This document shows positions 7,352 to 15,726 of a stretch of DNA of 50,818 bases, one piece after another; the stretch's first letter is position 1, and each line of letters begins with the position of its first letter. The position numbers were made by a program, and so were the translations under genes. The notes under the pieces were generated by a model that made no database searches, had not been told where the DNA came from, and saw only the letters and a list, made by a program, of their open reading frames with translations. The DNA lies in contig NZ_JXDL01000001.1 of assembly GCF_001590795.1 (NCBI RefSeq), forward strand, positions 370,037 to 420,854, read 5' to 3'. Source of the DNA: Bradyrhizobium sp. AT1 (GTDB lineage Bacteria > Pseudomonadota > Alphaproteobacteria > Rhizobiales > Xanthobacteraceae).

Positions 7352-8386
7352 ATGACCAAGTATAAGCTCGAGTACATCTGGCTCGACGGATATACGCCGA
7401 CTCCGAATTTGCGCGGCAAAACTCAGATCAAGGAATTCGCGTCGTTCCCGACGCTCGAGCAGCTTCCGCTCTGGGGCTTCGATGGCTCCTCCACCCAGCA
7501 GGCCGAAGGCCACAGCTCCGATTGCGTGCTGAAGCCGGTCGCCGTGTTCCCGGACGCCGCGCGCACCAACGGCGTACTGGTGATGTGCGAAGTCATGATG
7601 CCCGACGGCAAGACCCCGCACGCCTCCAACAAGCGCGCCACCATTCTCGACGACGCCGGCGCCTGGTTCGGCTTCGAGCAGGAATACTTCTTCTACAAGG
7701 ATGGCCGTCCGCTCGGATTCCCGGCTTCGGGCTATCCGGCTCCGCAGGGTCCGTACTACACCGGCGTCGGCTACTCGAATGTCGGCGACGTCGCCCGCAA
7801 GATCGTCGAAGAGCATCTCGACCTCTGCCTGGCTGCCGGCATCAACCATGAAGGCATCAACGCGGAAGTCGCCAAGGGCCAGTGGGAATTCCAGATCTTC
7901 GGCAAGGGCTCCAAGAAGGCCGCTGACGAAATGTGGATGGCCCGCTACCTGATGCTGCGCCTCACCGAGAAGTACGGCATCGACATCGAATTCCACTGCA
8001 AGCCGCTCGGCGACACCGACTGGAACGGCTCCGGCATGCACGCCAACTTCTCGACCGAGTACATGCGCACCGTGGGCGGCAAGGAGTATTTCGAGGCGCT
8101 GATGGCTGCCTTCGACAAGAACCTGATGGACCACATCGCCGTCTACGGCCCGGACAACGACAAGCGTCTGACCGGCAAGCACGAGACTGCGCCGTGGAAC
8201 AAGTTCAGCTACGGCGTGGCTGATCGCGGCGCCTCGATCCGCGTTCCGCACTCCTTCGTCAACAACGGTTATAAGGGCTATCTGGAAGACCGCCGTCCGA
8301 ACTCGCAGGGCGACCCATACCAGATCGCTTCGCAGATCCTGAAGACGATCGCGTCCGTGCCCGCCGACAAGAAGGCCGCGGCCTAA
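7352..8386 (+). CDS. glnII: Glutamine synthetase type II
   Basis: This 344-residue enzyme catalyses ATP-dependent amidation of glutamate with ammonia. It is of the eukaryote-like GSII class found in rhizobia, not the adenylylated GSI. Diagnostic segments include LEYIWLDGY, the ATP/glutamate site WGFDGSST, MPDGKTPHASNKRA, NHEGINAEVAKGQWEFQIF and NGSGMHANFST. ATG 7352 is preceded by AGAGAGG at good spacing and gives the standard N-terminus MTKYKLEYIWLDG. Transcription is expected from the sigma-54 promoter at 7247. Translation may be limited by the divergent GstI-like protein. A strong terminator follows. Confidence 0.97.
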   Translation: MTKYKLEYIWLDGYTPTPNLRGKTQIKEFASFPTLEQLPLWGFDGSSTQQAEGHSSDCVLKPVAVFPDAARTNGVLVMCEVMMPDGKTPHASNKRATILDDAGAWFGFEQEYFFYKDGRPLGFPASGYPAPQGPYYTGVGYSNVGDVARKIVEEHLDLCLAAGINHEGINAEVAKGQWEFQIFGKGSKKAADEMWMARYLMLRLTEKYGIDIEFHCKPLGDTDWNGSGMHANFSTEYMRTVGGKEYFEALMAAFDKNLMDHIAVYGPDNDKRLTGKHETAPWNKFSYGVADRGASIRVPHSFVNNGYKGYLEDRRPNSQGDPYQIASQILKTIASVPADKKAAA

Positions 8387-8430
8387 GATCCTCCCGGCCC
8401 GGGCTGGGGGGCTGGCCCGGGTTGGTGCTC

Positions 8431-8465
8431 AATCCGCCGGAGCTGCAAGGCTCCGGCGGATTTTT
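8431..8465 (+). terminator. glnII terminator
   Basis: A perfect 13-bp stem AATCCGCCGGAGC / GCTCCGGCGGATT with a 6-nt loop is followed by TTT. A GC-only palindrome, CCCGGGC...GCCCGGG (8398-8421), precedes it. Placement 45 nt after the glnII stop is as expected. Confidence 0.93.
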
Positions 8466-8583
8466 GCGTTCTGGTGACAGCCGTTGTTGTGAGTCTGGCG
8501 GCCATGCCGACCCGAAGCCTGTCCATCGCCACCCAAAGCGGGATAGAGTGCCCCCAGAATATGCGCGGGGCCGGGGACGGCTG

Positions 8584-9285
8584 GTGTTTGAGGGTTTCTA
8601 CAAGACGAGATTTCAGCTCGGCAACGCAGTCGGCCGGAGCGTGATGCATGTGGCGAACGGCAAGCTGCTGGGCGGCAATTCGGCTTTCGCCCATATCGGC
8701 ACCTATGAACCAACCGACGCCGGCGTCGACATTGTCATTAAGACCGTTCGACACAACCCGGATCCGAATTACCGTGCCATGGCCGGAACGGATGATGCGA
8801 CCTTGATCGCGAAGGGCTGGGCCGACGGCGACCTCTATCGCTTAACGGGGGAGTTGAAGGAGCTGCCCGGCGTTCCGTTCCAGTCGCTGATGACGCCGAT
8901 CACCGACGACGAGGTGCCGATTGCCGGCAGCGTCGGCGCGGACGGCATTGCCGACGGCCTCTACTCCATCCATCTGCGCATGCTCGACGGTCTCGACGGC
9001 GGCCTCACCGGCGTGATGCTGCTCAACCAGGGCCGCATCCTCGGCGGCGATGCGGCGTTCTACTATCTCGGCAGCTACGCCGCCGCGAACGGGCGCTGGA
9101 AGGGCCAGATCCTCAACCAGGAGCACACGCCGGCCAAGGACGATCCGATCTTCGGTGGCCATGAAGTCGGCATCGGCTTCTCCGGCCGCTACGACGCGGA
9201 GGAGGCGGTGCTGGAGGCGACCGCGCTCGCCGGCAAGCGCTCGCTGCGCCTGACCGCCGCGCTCAAGCTGATGCATCGGGCCTGA
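8584..9285 (+). CDS. GrlR-like protein, two tandem domains
   Basis: This 233-residue protein has two GrlR-type beta-barrel repeats. The first begins FEGFYKTRFQLGNAVGRSVM and includes LLGGNSAFAHIGTY. The second begins DGLYSIHLRMLDGLDGGLTG and includes ILGGDAAFYYLGSYAAANG. Between them a short linker reads GSVGADGIA. The start is taken as GTG 8584 because GGGGA lies about 6 nt upstream and homology to the paralogue at 11318 begins here. The frame is open further upstream. It lies 18 nt before the ModA-like gene, suggesting co-transcription. Function unknown. Confidence 0.68.
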   Translation: MFEGFYKTRFQLGNAVGRSVMHVANGKLLGGNSAFAHIGTYEPTDAGVDIVIKTVRHNPDPNYRAMAGTDDATLIAKGWADGDLYRLTGELKELPGVPFQSLMTPITDDEVPIAGSVGADGIADGLYSIHLRMLDGLDGGLTGVMLLNQGRILGGDAAFYYLGSYAAANGRWKGQILNQEHTPAKDDPIFGGHEVGIGFSGRYDAEEAVLEATALAGKRSLRLTAALKLMHRA

Positions 9286-9303
9286 TCACGACGGGAATAG
9301 CTC

Positions 9304-9987
9304 ATGGAAACAATTCGCATGCTCTCGACGCTCGGCCTGATGGGCGCGATGCGCAGCCTGTCCTCCGCCTTCGAGGCTGAAGCAGGCATCCAGGTCGATG
9401 CGGACTTCGCGCCAACGCTGGCGCTGCTGAAGCGCTTGCGCGGCGGCGAGGCCGCCGATCTCGTGATCCTCACACGCGAGGGGCTGGACGAGATCATCGC
9501 GGAGGGCCGCGTGCTCGCGAAGGGCGCGGTCGATCTGGCGCGCTCCTATGTCGGCATTGCCGTGCGGGCAGGGCAGGCGCATCCCGACATCGGTAGTGAA
9601 GCGGCGCTGCGCCGGACGCTGGTTGCGGCCCGGTCCGTCGCTTATTCGCGGCTGGGCGCGAGCGGCGTCTACTTCGGCCAGTTGATCGTCCGGATGGGGA
9701 TCGCGGCCGAGATCAACGCCAGGGCCACCATCGTCGAGCAGGGCTTCACGGCGCTGCGTCTCGTCAATGGCGAGGCTGATCTCGCCGTGCAGCAGATCAG
9801 CGAGCTGAAGCAGGTCGAAGGAATCGAGGTGGTGGGACCGATCCCGCACGAATTGCAGACGCCGGCGGTGTTCTCTGCCGGCCGCATGGCGAACGCAAGA
9901 CATGCCGACGCTGCCGACCAGTTGCTGCGCTATCTGGCCTCGCCTGAGGTCGTGCCCGTGTTGCGCCAATCGGGACTTGAGCCATGA
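9304..9987 (+). CDS. ModA-like substrate-binding-domain protein without signal peptide
   Basis: This 227-residue protein has a type II periplasmic-binding-protein fold of the molybdate-binding (ModA) type: IRMLSTLGLMGAMRSLSSAF at the start, EAADLVILTREGLDEI, and the C-terminal HADAADQLLRYLASPEVVPV. There is no signal peptide, so it may act in the cytoplasm as a sensor or enzyme-like protein and not as a transporter part. No ABC permease or ATPase is next to it. It overlaps the following gene by ATGA and follows a GrlR-like gene by 18 nt, so the three are likely one transcript. Confidence 0.75.
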   Translation: METIRMLSTLGLMGAMRSLSSAFEAEAGIQVDADFAPTLALLKRLRGGEAADLVILTREGLDEIIAEGRVLAKGAVDLARSYVGIAVRAGQAHPDIGSEAALRRTLVAARSVAYSRLGASGVYFGQLIVRMGIAAEINARATIVEQGFTALRLVNGEADLAVQQISELKQVEGIEVVGPIPHELQTPAVFSAGRMANARHADAADQLLRYLASPEVVPVLRQSGLEP

Positions 9988-10841
9988 ATTTGCCGGAGCC
10001 GGAGCGCAACGTGGTGTTCATGCGGACTTGTCTTTTTGCAATGCTCCTTTTGCTCGCCGCGCCGCTGACTGCGCATGCGCAATCGGCTGATCTTGTGCTG
10101 TGCGACCGCGTGGCGGCTGATCCCAGCGATCCCGACAAGCCGGCCGACGTGAGGGGCGTCGCCGAGATCGCATCCGCCGACATCGCGACCGCGATCAAGT
10201 TCTGCAAACAGGCCGCGCCGTCCTCGCGCCGTGCAATGTTCGCGCTCGGCCGCGCCTATGCGGCCAACCGGCAGACGGCGGAGGCGCTCGCCGCCTGGCG
10301 CAAGGCGGCCGACAAGGGATCGAGCGCGGCCATGGTCGAGCTCGGCGTCGCCTACGGAACCGGCTCCGGGATCGCCAAGGACGAAGCCCAGGCGCGAAAA
10401 CTCTTCGAGAAGGCGGCGCAATCCGGCAATCCCCGCGGCATCAGCAATCTCGCTGCGCTCGGCGGCGCAGGTGGCGCTGCGCCGGCCGATCCCGCGCAGG
10501 CGCGCGCGCTGCTCGGCAAGGCTGCCGAGACCAACGCGGAAGCGCAGTACCAGCTCGGCCTGATGCTCTCCGAAGGTTCGGGCGGTGCGAAGGACGACGT
10601 CGCGGCCCGTGCGCTGTTCGAGAAGGCGGCCGCGCAAAACCATCCCGGCGCGCTGGAACGGATGGGCGCCTTTGCGGAAGGCGGTCGCGGCGGGCCCAAG
10701 GACAAGGACGCCGCGAAAGCCTATTACGAGCGCGCCTCAGCGCTCGGCGACGAGGACGCCAAGAAGGCGCTGGAGCGGCTGCGCTGCCCCTACGCGATCA
10801 AGGACAAGCAAGGCAAGCTCGTCACCACGCTGTGCTTCTGA
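9984..10841 (+). CDS. Secreted Sel1/TPR-repeat protein
   Basis: This 285-residue protein has a hydrophobic signal segment (MRTCLFAMLLLLAAPLTAHA) and then at least four Sel1-like repeats: AMFALGRAYAANRQTAEALA, AMVELGVAYGTGSGIAKDEA, AQYQLGLMLSEGSGGAKDDV and ALERMGAFAEGGRGGPKDKD. Such repeats mediate protein-protein contacts, often in the periplasm. The start at 9984 overlaps the upstream stop (ATGA). ATG 10020 would put the signal peptide at the very N-terminus and is a good alternative. Two C-terminal cysteines (RCPYAIK, TLCF) could form a disulfide. Partner unknown. Confidence 0.83.
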   Translation: MNLPEPERNVVFMRTCLFAMLLLLAAPLTAHAQSADLVLCDRVAADPSDPDKPADVRGVAEIASADIATAIKFCKQAAPSSRRAMFALGRAYAANRQTAEALAAWRKAADKGSSAAMVELGVAYGTGSGIAKDEAQARKLFEKAAQSGNPRGISNLAALGGAGGAAPADPAQARALLGKAAETNAEAQYQLGLMLSEGSGGAKDDVAARALFEKAAAQNHPGALERMGAFAEGGRGGPKDKDAAKAYYERASALGDEDAKKALERLRCPYAIKDKQGKLVTTLCF

Positions 10842-10912
10842 ACAGAGCCGGCATTTGGCGGAACCTGGCTTGTGCGTCCGCTGTTGACGTCCGGACACAA
10901 CGGAGCGCGATC

Positions 10913-11062
10913 ATGATCCGCAAGCTGGCGTCGGGCGAATACCGCCTCTATTCACGCAAGGTGAACCCCAAGACCGGCAAGCGCCGCAACCTCGGCACCT
11001 TCAGGAGCCGTGCGGCCGCCGAAAAGCACGAGCGCGAGGTGCAGTATTTCAAGCGTCACTGA
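10913..11062 (+). CDS. Small basic protein, 49 aa
   Basis: This short protein, MIRKLASGEYRLYSRKVNPK then TGKRRNLGTFRSRAAAEKHE, is strongly basic and ends HEREVQYFKRH. The pattern SGEYRLYSRK...TGKRRNLGTFRSRAAAEKHER recalls the three-stranded arm DNA-binding segment of phage-type integrases, without a catalytic domain. GGAG at 10902-10905 precedes ATG 10913. The gene lies between the Sel1-repeat gene and a GrlR-like gene. DNA binding is only a suggestion from composition and pattern. Confidence 0.6.
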   Translation: MIRKLASGEYRLYSRKVNPKTGKRRNLGTFRSRAAAEKHEREVQYFKRH

Positions 11063-11317
11063 CGCGCGAGCCGACCGCCAAAACAGAAATCTCGAAAACA
11101 ACCCCATGCACAGTAGCCGGGGCCTTGAAATCGCAGCGGAATTGCGAGCCACGGATTTTGCGAAATCCGCTTTGACCGGTCGGGCAAAACAGGAGCATGA
11201 TGGCATCGCGGCAGGGAGGCGCTCCGCAAGGGCCCTGCGCGCAAAAGCCGGATGGCCTGGCAGCGGCGGCAATGCTAGGTAGCCCGCGTTCCTTTCCGAT
11301 GTTGTGGGCTTGGTGCG

Positions 11318-12022
11318 TTGCTGGACGGACTGTACAAGGTTGAATACGGCGTCAACGATGCGTTCGGACGCAGCATCATGTGCCTGCATGACGGCAAGAT
11401 GCTGGGCGGCAATTCGGGCTTCGCGCATCTTGGCACCTATGCCGAGCAGGGCGACGAGATCGTCGCCGAGGTGATCACCGAGCGACATAATCTCGATCCC
11501 AACTACAAGCCGCTGATGGGCGCCGACGTCGCCTCGATCGGCGCGCGCGGCCGGCTCCATGGCAACGAGATCCGTCTGCAGGGCGGCGCGAACACCATGC
11601 CCGGCGCCCATTTCTGGGCCAATCTCACGCGGCTCGACGACGGGGCGTTGCCGCCGCGCGGCACGATCGGGCCGGGCGGCATCGCCAACGGGCTCTACGG
11701 CATGAGCCTGAGGGCGCTCGACGGCGTCGAGGCCAGCCTCTCCGGCGTGATGCTGCTGATCGACGGGCGCATCCTCGGCGGCGATGCCTTCTTCTACTAT
11801 CTCGGCTCCTATTCCTCGGCGGACGGCCGCTGGAAGGGCGAGATGCTCAACCAGGAGCACACGCCTGCGAAGGGCGAGAATCCCGTGTTCGGCGGCTTCG
11901 AGGTCGGGATCGGATTCTCCGGGACCTGCAACGAGGACAGCGGCGAGCTCGAGGGCATTGCGCTGGCCGGCAAGCGGAGCCTGCGGCTGGCAGCCTCGCT
12001 CAAGCTGATGCGGCGGGCGTAG
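11318..12022 (+). CDS. GrlR-like protein, two tandem domains (paralogue)
   Basis: This 234-residue protein is a close paralogue of the product of 8584-9285 and has the same two-domain layout. The N-terminal repeat is LDGLYKVEYGVNDAFGRSIM ... MLGGNSGFAHLGTY. The C-terminal repeat is NGLYGMSLRALDGVEASLSG ... ILGGDAFFYYLGSYSSADGR. Both paralogues end LMHRA/LMRRA. The only workable start is TTG 11318, with no clear ribosome site. The 255 nt upstream hold no convincing gene. Duplication of the domain and then of the gene is the simplest history. Function unknown. Confidence 0.65.
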   Translation: MLDGLYKVEYGVNDAFGRSIMCLHDGKMLGGNSGFAHLGTYAEQGDEIVAEVITERHNLDPNYKPLMGADVASIGARGRLHGNEIRLQGGANTMPGAHFWANLTRLDDGALPPRGTIGPGGIANGLYGMSLRALDGVEASLSGVMLLIDGRILGGDAFFYYLGSYSSADGRWKGEMLNQEHTPAKGENPVFGGFEVGIGFSGTCNEDSGELEGIALAGKRSLRLAASLKLMRRA

Positions 12023-12320
12023 GGCGGGTTCAGACAAGCGTTGTAGACTTGGTCACGGCGAGGACAATCTCGCCGGTGTGCGGCGTCCCTGGCCTCCAGT
12101 ACGGCGCGGACGTCGCCGCAACAGCCCCACTGCTTTGCTGGCGGGGGCACTGCGGCGCAGGCTTGCTTCAGTCTTGGCGACGCGCTGCTGGCAGGGAAAG
12201 CTGGGAGATCGCTCTGTTGGGCGGACTGTATCTCATTCTGAACTCGACTTTGGCGCGGGAAGGGGATTTGCTGGTCAAAACCGGCGGTAGCCGTAAATAA
12301 AAGCACAGGGGGAAGCCATC
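12023..12320. other. Gap without a convincing gene
   Basis: Frames are open here on both strands, but none shows family resemblance or a ribosome site. The gap presumably holds the promoter of the amidohydrolase gene at 12321. GGGGGAAG at about 12308-12315 is a fair ribosome site. Confidence 0.4.
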
Positions 12321-13601
12321 ATGTCCGCGTTGTCACGCCGCGATTTCCTCGCACTCTCGACATCAGCCGCAGCCATCAGTCTCGCCGCGCCCGCGCGCGC
12401 CGCGATGGGGCCGAACGACAAATACGATCTGGTGATCCGCGGCGGTGAGATCCTCGACCCCAGCCAGTCGCTGCGCGCCAGGCGCGATATCGGCATCCGC
12501 TGGGGCGTGATCGAAACGGTGCAGGAGGCGATCTCCGCCGAACGCGCGCTGAAGAGCATCGACGCGTCGGGCAAGCTCGTGATGCCCGGCCTCATCGATC
12601 TGCATTGCCACGTCTATCCTTACGGCTCGGCGATCGGCATCCCCGCTGACGAGCTCGTGCAATTCCAGGCCACGACGACCGTCGTCTCGGCAGGCGATGC
12701 CGGCGTCAATAATCTGGCGGCGTTGCGCCGGTTCATCGTGGCCCAGACGCGGGCGCGGATGTACGCCTTCGTCCATATCGCCAACAACGGCCTGTCGGCG
12801 TTCCCGGCCGCCGAGCTCTACAATATCGACGTCGCACAGACCGAGGCCTGCGCGATGGCGCTCGCCGAAAACGCCGATTTCCTGCTCGGGGTCAAAGTGC
12901 GGATGTCAGAGAACGTGATCTACAAGCACGGGCTCGAGCCGCTGAAGCGCGGGATCCAGGCATGCGAGATGTGCGGCTGGCCGGCGAAAATGATGGTGCA
13001 TATCGGCGGCGTCGAGTCCAAGGAGCTGATGTCGCAGATCCTCGACTTGCTCCGTCCGGGCGACGTGCTGACGCACGCCTATTCGGGCGCCCCGAACATG
13101 TCGAACGTCTTCACCAATATCGTCCAGGACGGCAAGCTGCTGCCTGCGGCCCTGGCGGCCAAGCAGCGCGGCGTCCTGTTCGACGTCGGCCATGGCGGCG
13201 GCAGCTTTGATTTCACCGTGGCGGAAGTGGCGATCCCCGGCGGATGCACGCCGGACACGATCTCTTCCGACATCCACGTCTTCTCCGGCAATTCGCCGGG
13301 CATCCCCTTCCTGCCCAACGTGATGAGCAAGTTCATGACGCTGGGCTTCTCGCTGGAGCAGGTGGTCGCAATGGCCACGATCGCTCCGGCGAAAATCATC
13401 AGCCGCGCGCCCAAGATCGGCACGCTGCAAGTCGGCGCACCCGGCGATGTCGCCATCATGGAACTGGTGGAGGGGCCGGTCAGCTTCCTCGACACCCGCA
13501 ACAACAAGAGGGACGGGACGGTCCAGCTCAAGCCGATCCAGACCGTCATCAACGGCGTGCCGTTCGGCCGGCCTTATCAGGCGCCGTTCGCTGTGAGGTA
13601 G
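12321..13601 (+). CDS. Tat-exported amidohydrolase/deacetylase-family metallohydrolase
   Basis: This 426-residue protein of the amidohydrolase superfamily begins with a twin-arginine signal (SRRDFLALSTSAAAISLA, cleavage near ARAA). Metal and active-site positions are visible: HxH in GLIDLHCHVYPYG, the lysine of LLGVKVRMSE that is probably carbamylated, MMVHIGG, LTHAYSG, and the aspartate of ISSDIHVFSG. Relatives include dihydroorotase-like and N-acyl amino-acid deacetylases, and the substrate cannot be named. Export to the periplasm is unusual for the family and is clear from the signal. It is monocistronic as far as can be seen. Confidence 0.85.
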   Translation: MSALSRRDFLALSTSAAAISLAAPARAAMGPNDKYDLVIRGGEILDPSQSLRARRDIGIRWGVIETVQEAISAERALKSIDASGKLVMPGLIDLHCHVYPYGSAIGIPADELVQFQATTTVVSAGDAGVNNLAALRRFIVAQTRARMYAFVHIANNGLSAFPAAELYNIDVAQTEACAMALAENADFLLGVKVRMSENVIYKHGLEPLKRGIQACEMCGWPAKMMVHIGGVESKELMSQILDLLRPGDVLTHAYSGAPNMSNVFTNIVQDGKLLPAALAAKQRGVLFDVGHGGGSFDFTVAEVAIPGGCTPDTISSDIHVFSGNSPGIPFLPNVMSKFMTLGFSLEQVVAMATIAPAKIISRAPKIGTLQVGAPGDVAIMELVEGPVSFLDTRNNKRDGTVQLKPIQTVINGVPFGRPYQAPFAVR

Positions 13602-13771
13602 CGGCTAGCGGAGGCGATGGTCTCAGCGATTGTCGAGGCCGCCTGGACGAACGCGACGCGGTGGAGCGGCGGGAAGGGCCGGTGGGGTCGAATCCGTACC
13701 CCGCCGGGCTTCCCCTTGGGGGCCGTATGGCCTATGACGCTGCAACGCAAAAATCCCCCAAAAAAGACCTC

Positions 13772-15394
13772 ATGATCCGCCTCGACAACGTCAGCAAGCA
13801 AGCCGGCCACCAGATCCTGTTCATCGAAGCTTCCGCCGCCCTCAACAAGGGCGAGAAGATCGGGCTTGTCGGCCCGAATGGCGCGGGCAAGACCACGCTC
13901 TTCCGGATGATCGCCGGCGAGGAACTGCCCGACGAGGGGCAGGTCTCGACCGATCGCGGTATTACCATCGGCTATTTCAACCAGGACGTCGGCGAAATGT
14001 CTGGCCGTAGCGCCGTGGCCGAGGTGATGAATGGCGCAGGGCCTGTCAGCGAGGTCGCGGCCGAGTTGCATCAGCTCGAGGTTGCGATGGCCGACCCCGA
14101 CAAGGCCGACCAGATGGACGAGATCATCGCGCGGTACGGCGAGGTGCAGCACGCCTTCGAGGAGCTCGACGGCTACGCGCTCGACGGTCGGGCGCGCGAG
14201 GCTTTGTCCGGCCTCGGCTTCAGCCAGGAGATGATGGACGGCGACGTCGGCAAGCTCTCGGGCGGCTGGAAGATGCGCGTGGCGCTGGCGCGGATTCTTT
14301 TGATGCGCCCCGACGTGATGCTGCTCGACGAGCCGAGCAACCATCTCGATCTCGAAAGCCTGATCTGGCTGGAAAAATTCCTGCACGACTACGAAGGCAC
14401 GTTGCTGATGACCTCGCATGACCGCGAGTTCATCAACCGCGTGATCTCCAAGGTGATCGAGATCGATAGCGGCTCGCTCACGACCTATACCGGCGATTAC
14501 GAGTTCTACGAGCAGCAGCGCGCGCAGAACGAGAAGCAGCAGCAGGCGCAGTTCGAGCGCCAGCAGGCCATGCTCGCCAAGGAGATCAAGTTCATCGAAC
14601 GCTTCAAGGCGCGCGCCTCGCACGCGGCCCAGGTGCAGAGCCGGGTCAAGAAGCTCGACAAGATCGAGCGGGTCGAGCCGCCGCGCCGCCGCCAGTCAAT
14701 CGCGTTCGATTTTCCGCCGGCGCCGCGCTCGGGCGAGGACGTCGTGGCGCTCAAGAACGTCCACAAGGGCTATGGCTCAAAGCGCATCTATGACGGGCTG
14801 GATTTCATGATCCGCCGCAGGGAGCGCTGGTGCGTGATGGGCGTCAACGGCGCCGGCAAGTCGACGCTGCTCAAGCTCGTCGCGGGCGCGAGCGAGCCTG
14901 ATGAGGGGACGGTCGCGGTCGGCGGCAGCGTCAAGATGGGCTATTTCGCCCAGCACGCGATGGATCTGCTCGACGGCGAGCAGACGGTGTTCGAGTCGCT
15001 GGAATACGCGTTTCCGACCGCGGGGCAGGGAAGCTTGCGTGCGCTGGCGGGCTGCTTCGGCTTCTCCGGCGACGATGTCGAGAAGCGTTGCCGCGTGCTC
15101 TCGGGCGGGGAGAAGGCGCGCCTTGTGATGGCCAAGATGCTGTTCGACCCGCCGAACTTCCTGGTGCTGGACGAGCCGACCAACCATCTCGACCTCGCCA
15201 CCAAGGAAATGCTGATCAATGCGCTGTCGGATTTCGAAGGCACCATGCTGTTCGTCTCGCATGACCGCCACTTTCTGGCGACGCTGTCGAACCGCGTGCT
15301 GGAGCTGACGCCGGACGGCATCCACCAGTTCGGCGGCGGCTACACGGAATACGTCGCGCGCACCGGGCAGGAAGCGCCGGGGTTGCGGTCGTAG
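13772..15394 (+). CDS. ABC-F family ATPase (ribosome-associated)
   Basis: This 540-residue soluble protein has two ABC ATPase domains and no membrane domain. The first shows GPNGAGKTTL, LSGGWKMRVALARILL and LLDEPSNHLD. The second shows GVNGAGKSTL, LSGGEKARLVMAKML and LVLDEPTNHLD. The charged linker between them (FYEQQRAQNEKQQQAQFERQ and following) is the P-site-tRNA-interaction type linker of ABC-F translation factors. ATG 13772 gives the usual start MIRLDNVSKQAGHQILF. ATG 13727 in the same frame is possible. A REP array begins 10 nt after the stop. Likely role: relieving stalled or special ribosome states. Confidence 0.93.
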   Translation: MIRLDNVSKQAGHQILFIEASAALNKGEKIGLVGPNGAGKTTLFRMIAGEELPDEGQVSTDRGITIGYFNQDVGEMSGRSAVAEVMNGAGPVSEVAAELHQLEVAMADPDKADQMDEIIARYGEVQHAFEELDGYALDGRAREALSGLGFSQEMMDGDVGKLSGGWKMRVALARILLMRPDVMLLDEPSNHLDLESLIWLEKFLHDYEGTLLMTSHDREFINRVISKVIEIDSGSLTTYTGDYEFYEQQRAQNEKQQQAQFERQQAMLAKEIKFIERFKARASHAAQVQSRVKKLDKIERVEPPRRRQSIAFDFPPAPRSGEDVVALKNVHKGYGSKRIYDGLDFMIRRRERWCVMGVNGAGKSTLLKLVAGASEPDEGTVAVGGSVKMGYFAQHAMDLLDGEQTVFESLEYAFPTAGQGSLRALAGCFGFSGDDVEKRCRVLSGGEKARLVMAKMLFDPPNFLVLDEPTNHLDLATKEMLINALSDFEGTMLFVSHDRHFLATLSNRVLELTPDGIHQFGGGYTEYVARTGQEAPGLRS

Positions 15395-15403
15395 TTGCGA
15401 TCG

Positions 15404-15720
15404 GTAGCCCGGATGGAGCGATAAGGATGCGGTGAGGCCCGTAGCCTGGATGGAGCGAAGCGTAATCCGGGGTTCGTGGCCGCGCTGGCGGTGGCGCGAT
15501 GCGGATGGTCCGGCCCCGGATGACGCTTCGCTCCATCCGGGCTACAGGGCAGCAGAGAGTTTCGTAGCCCGGATGGAGCGATAGCGTAATCCGGGGTTGG
15601 TGGCCGCGCTGGCGGTGGTGCGATGCGGATGGTCCGGCCCCGGATGACGCTGCGCTCCATCCGGGCTACAGGGCACCAGAGAGGTTCGTAGCCCGGATGG
15701 AGCGCAGCGCCATCCGGGAA
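15404..15720. repeat. REP array with two tandem 123/124-bp units
   Basis: Six copies of a palindrome headed by GTAG (GTAGCCCGGATGGAGCG ... AATCCGGG, stem CCCGGAT/ATCCGGG) occur here in both orientations. One lone copy is at 15404. Two paired units follow at 15441-15563 and 15564-15687, each with a forward REP, a spacer of about 50 nt and an inverted REP. A single copy is at 15688-15720. The two units differ at only about seven positions. The layout is that of a bacterial interspersed mosaic element. The REP-associated transposase gene lies next to it. Confidence 0.92.
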
Positions 15721-15726
15721 TCACTC

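Noticed and set aside
8398..8421. GC-only palindrome CCCGGGC ... GCCCGGG after glnII
   Set aside because: It adds nothing to the strong terminator that follows and is likely part of the same transcript end.
12049..12300. Open frame of 83 codons before the amidohydrolase
   Set aside because: No ribosome site, no resemblance, poor codon pattern.
13244..13771. Extension of the ABC-F frame far upstream into the amidohydrolase gene
   Set aside because: The extra part overlaps a real gene on the same strand, and ABC-F homology starts at MIRLDNVSKQ.
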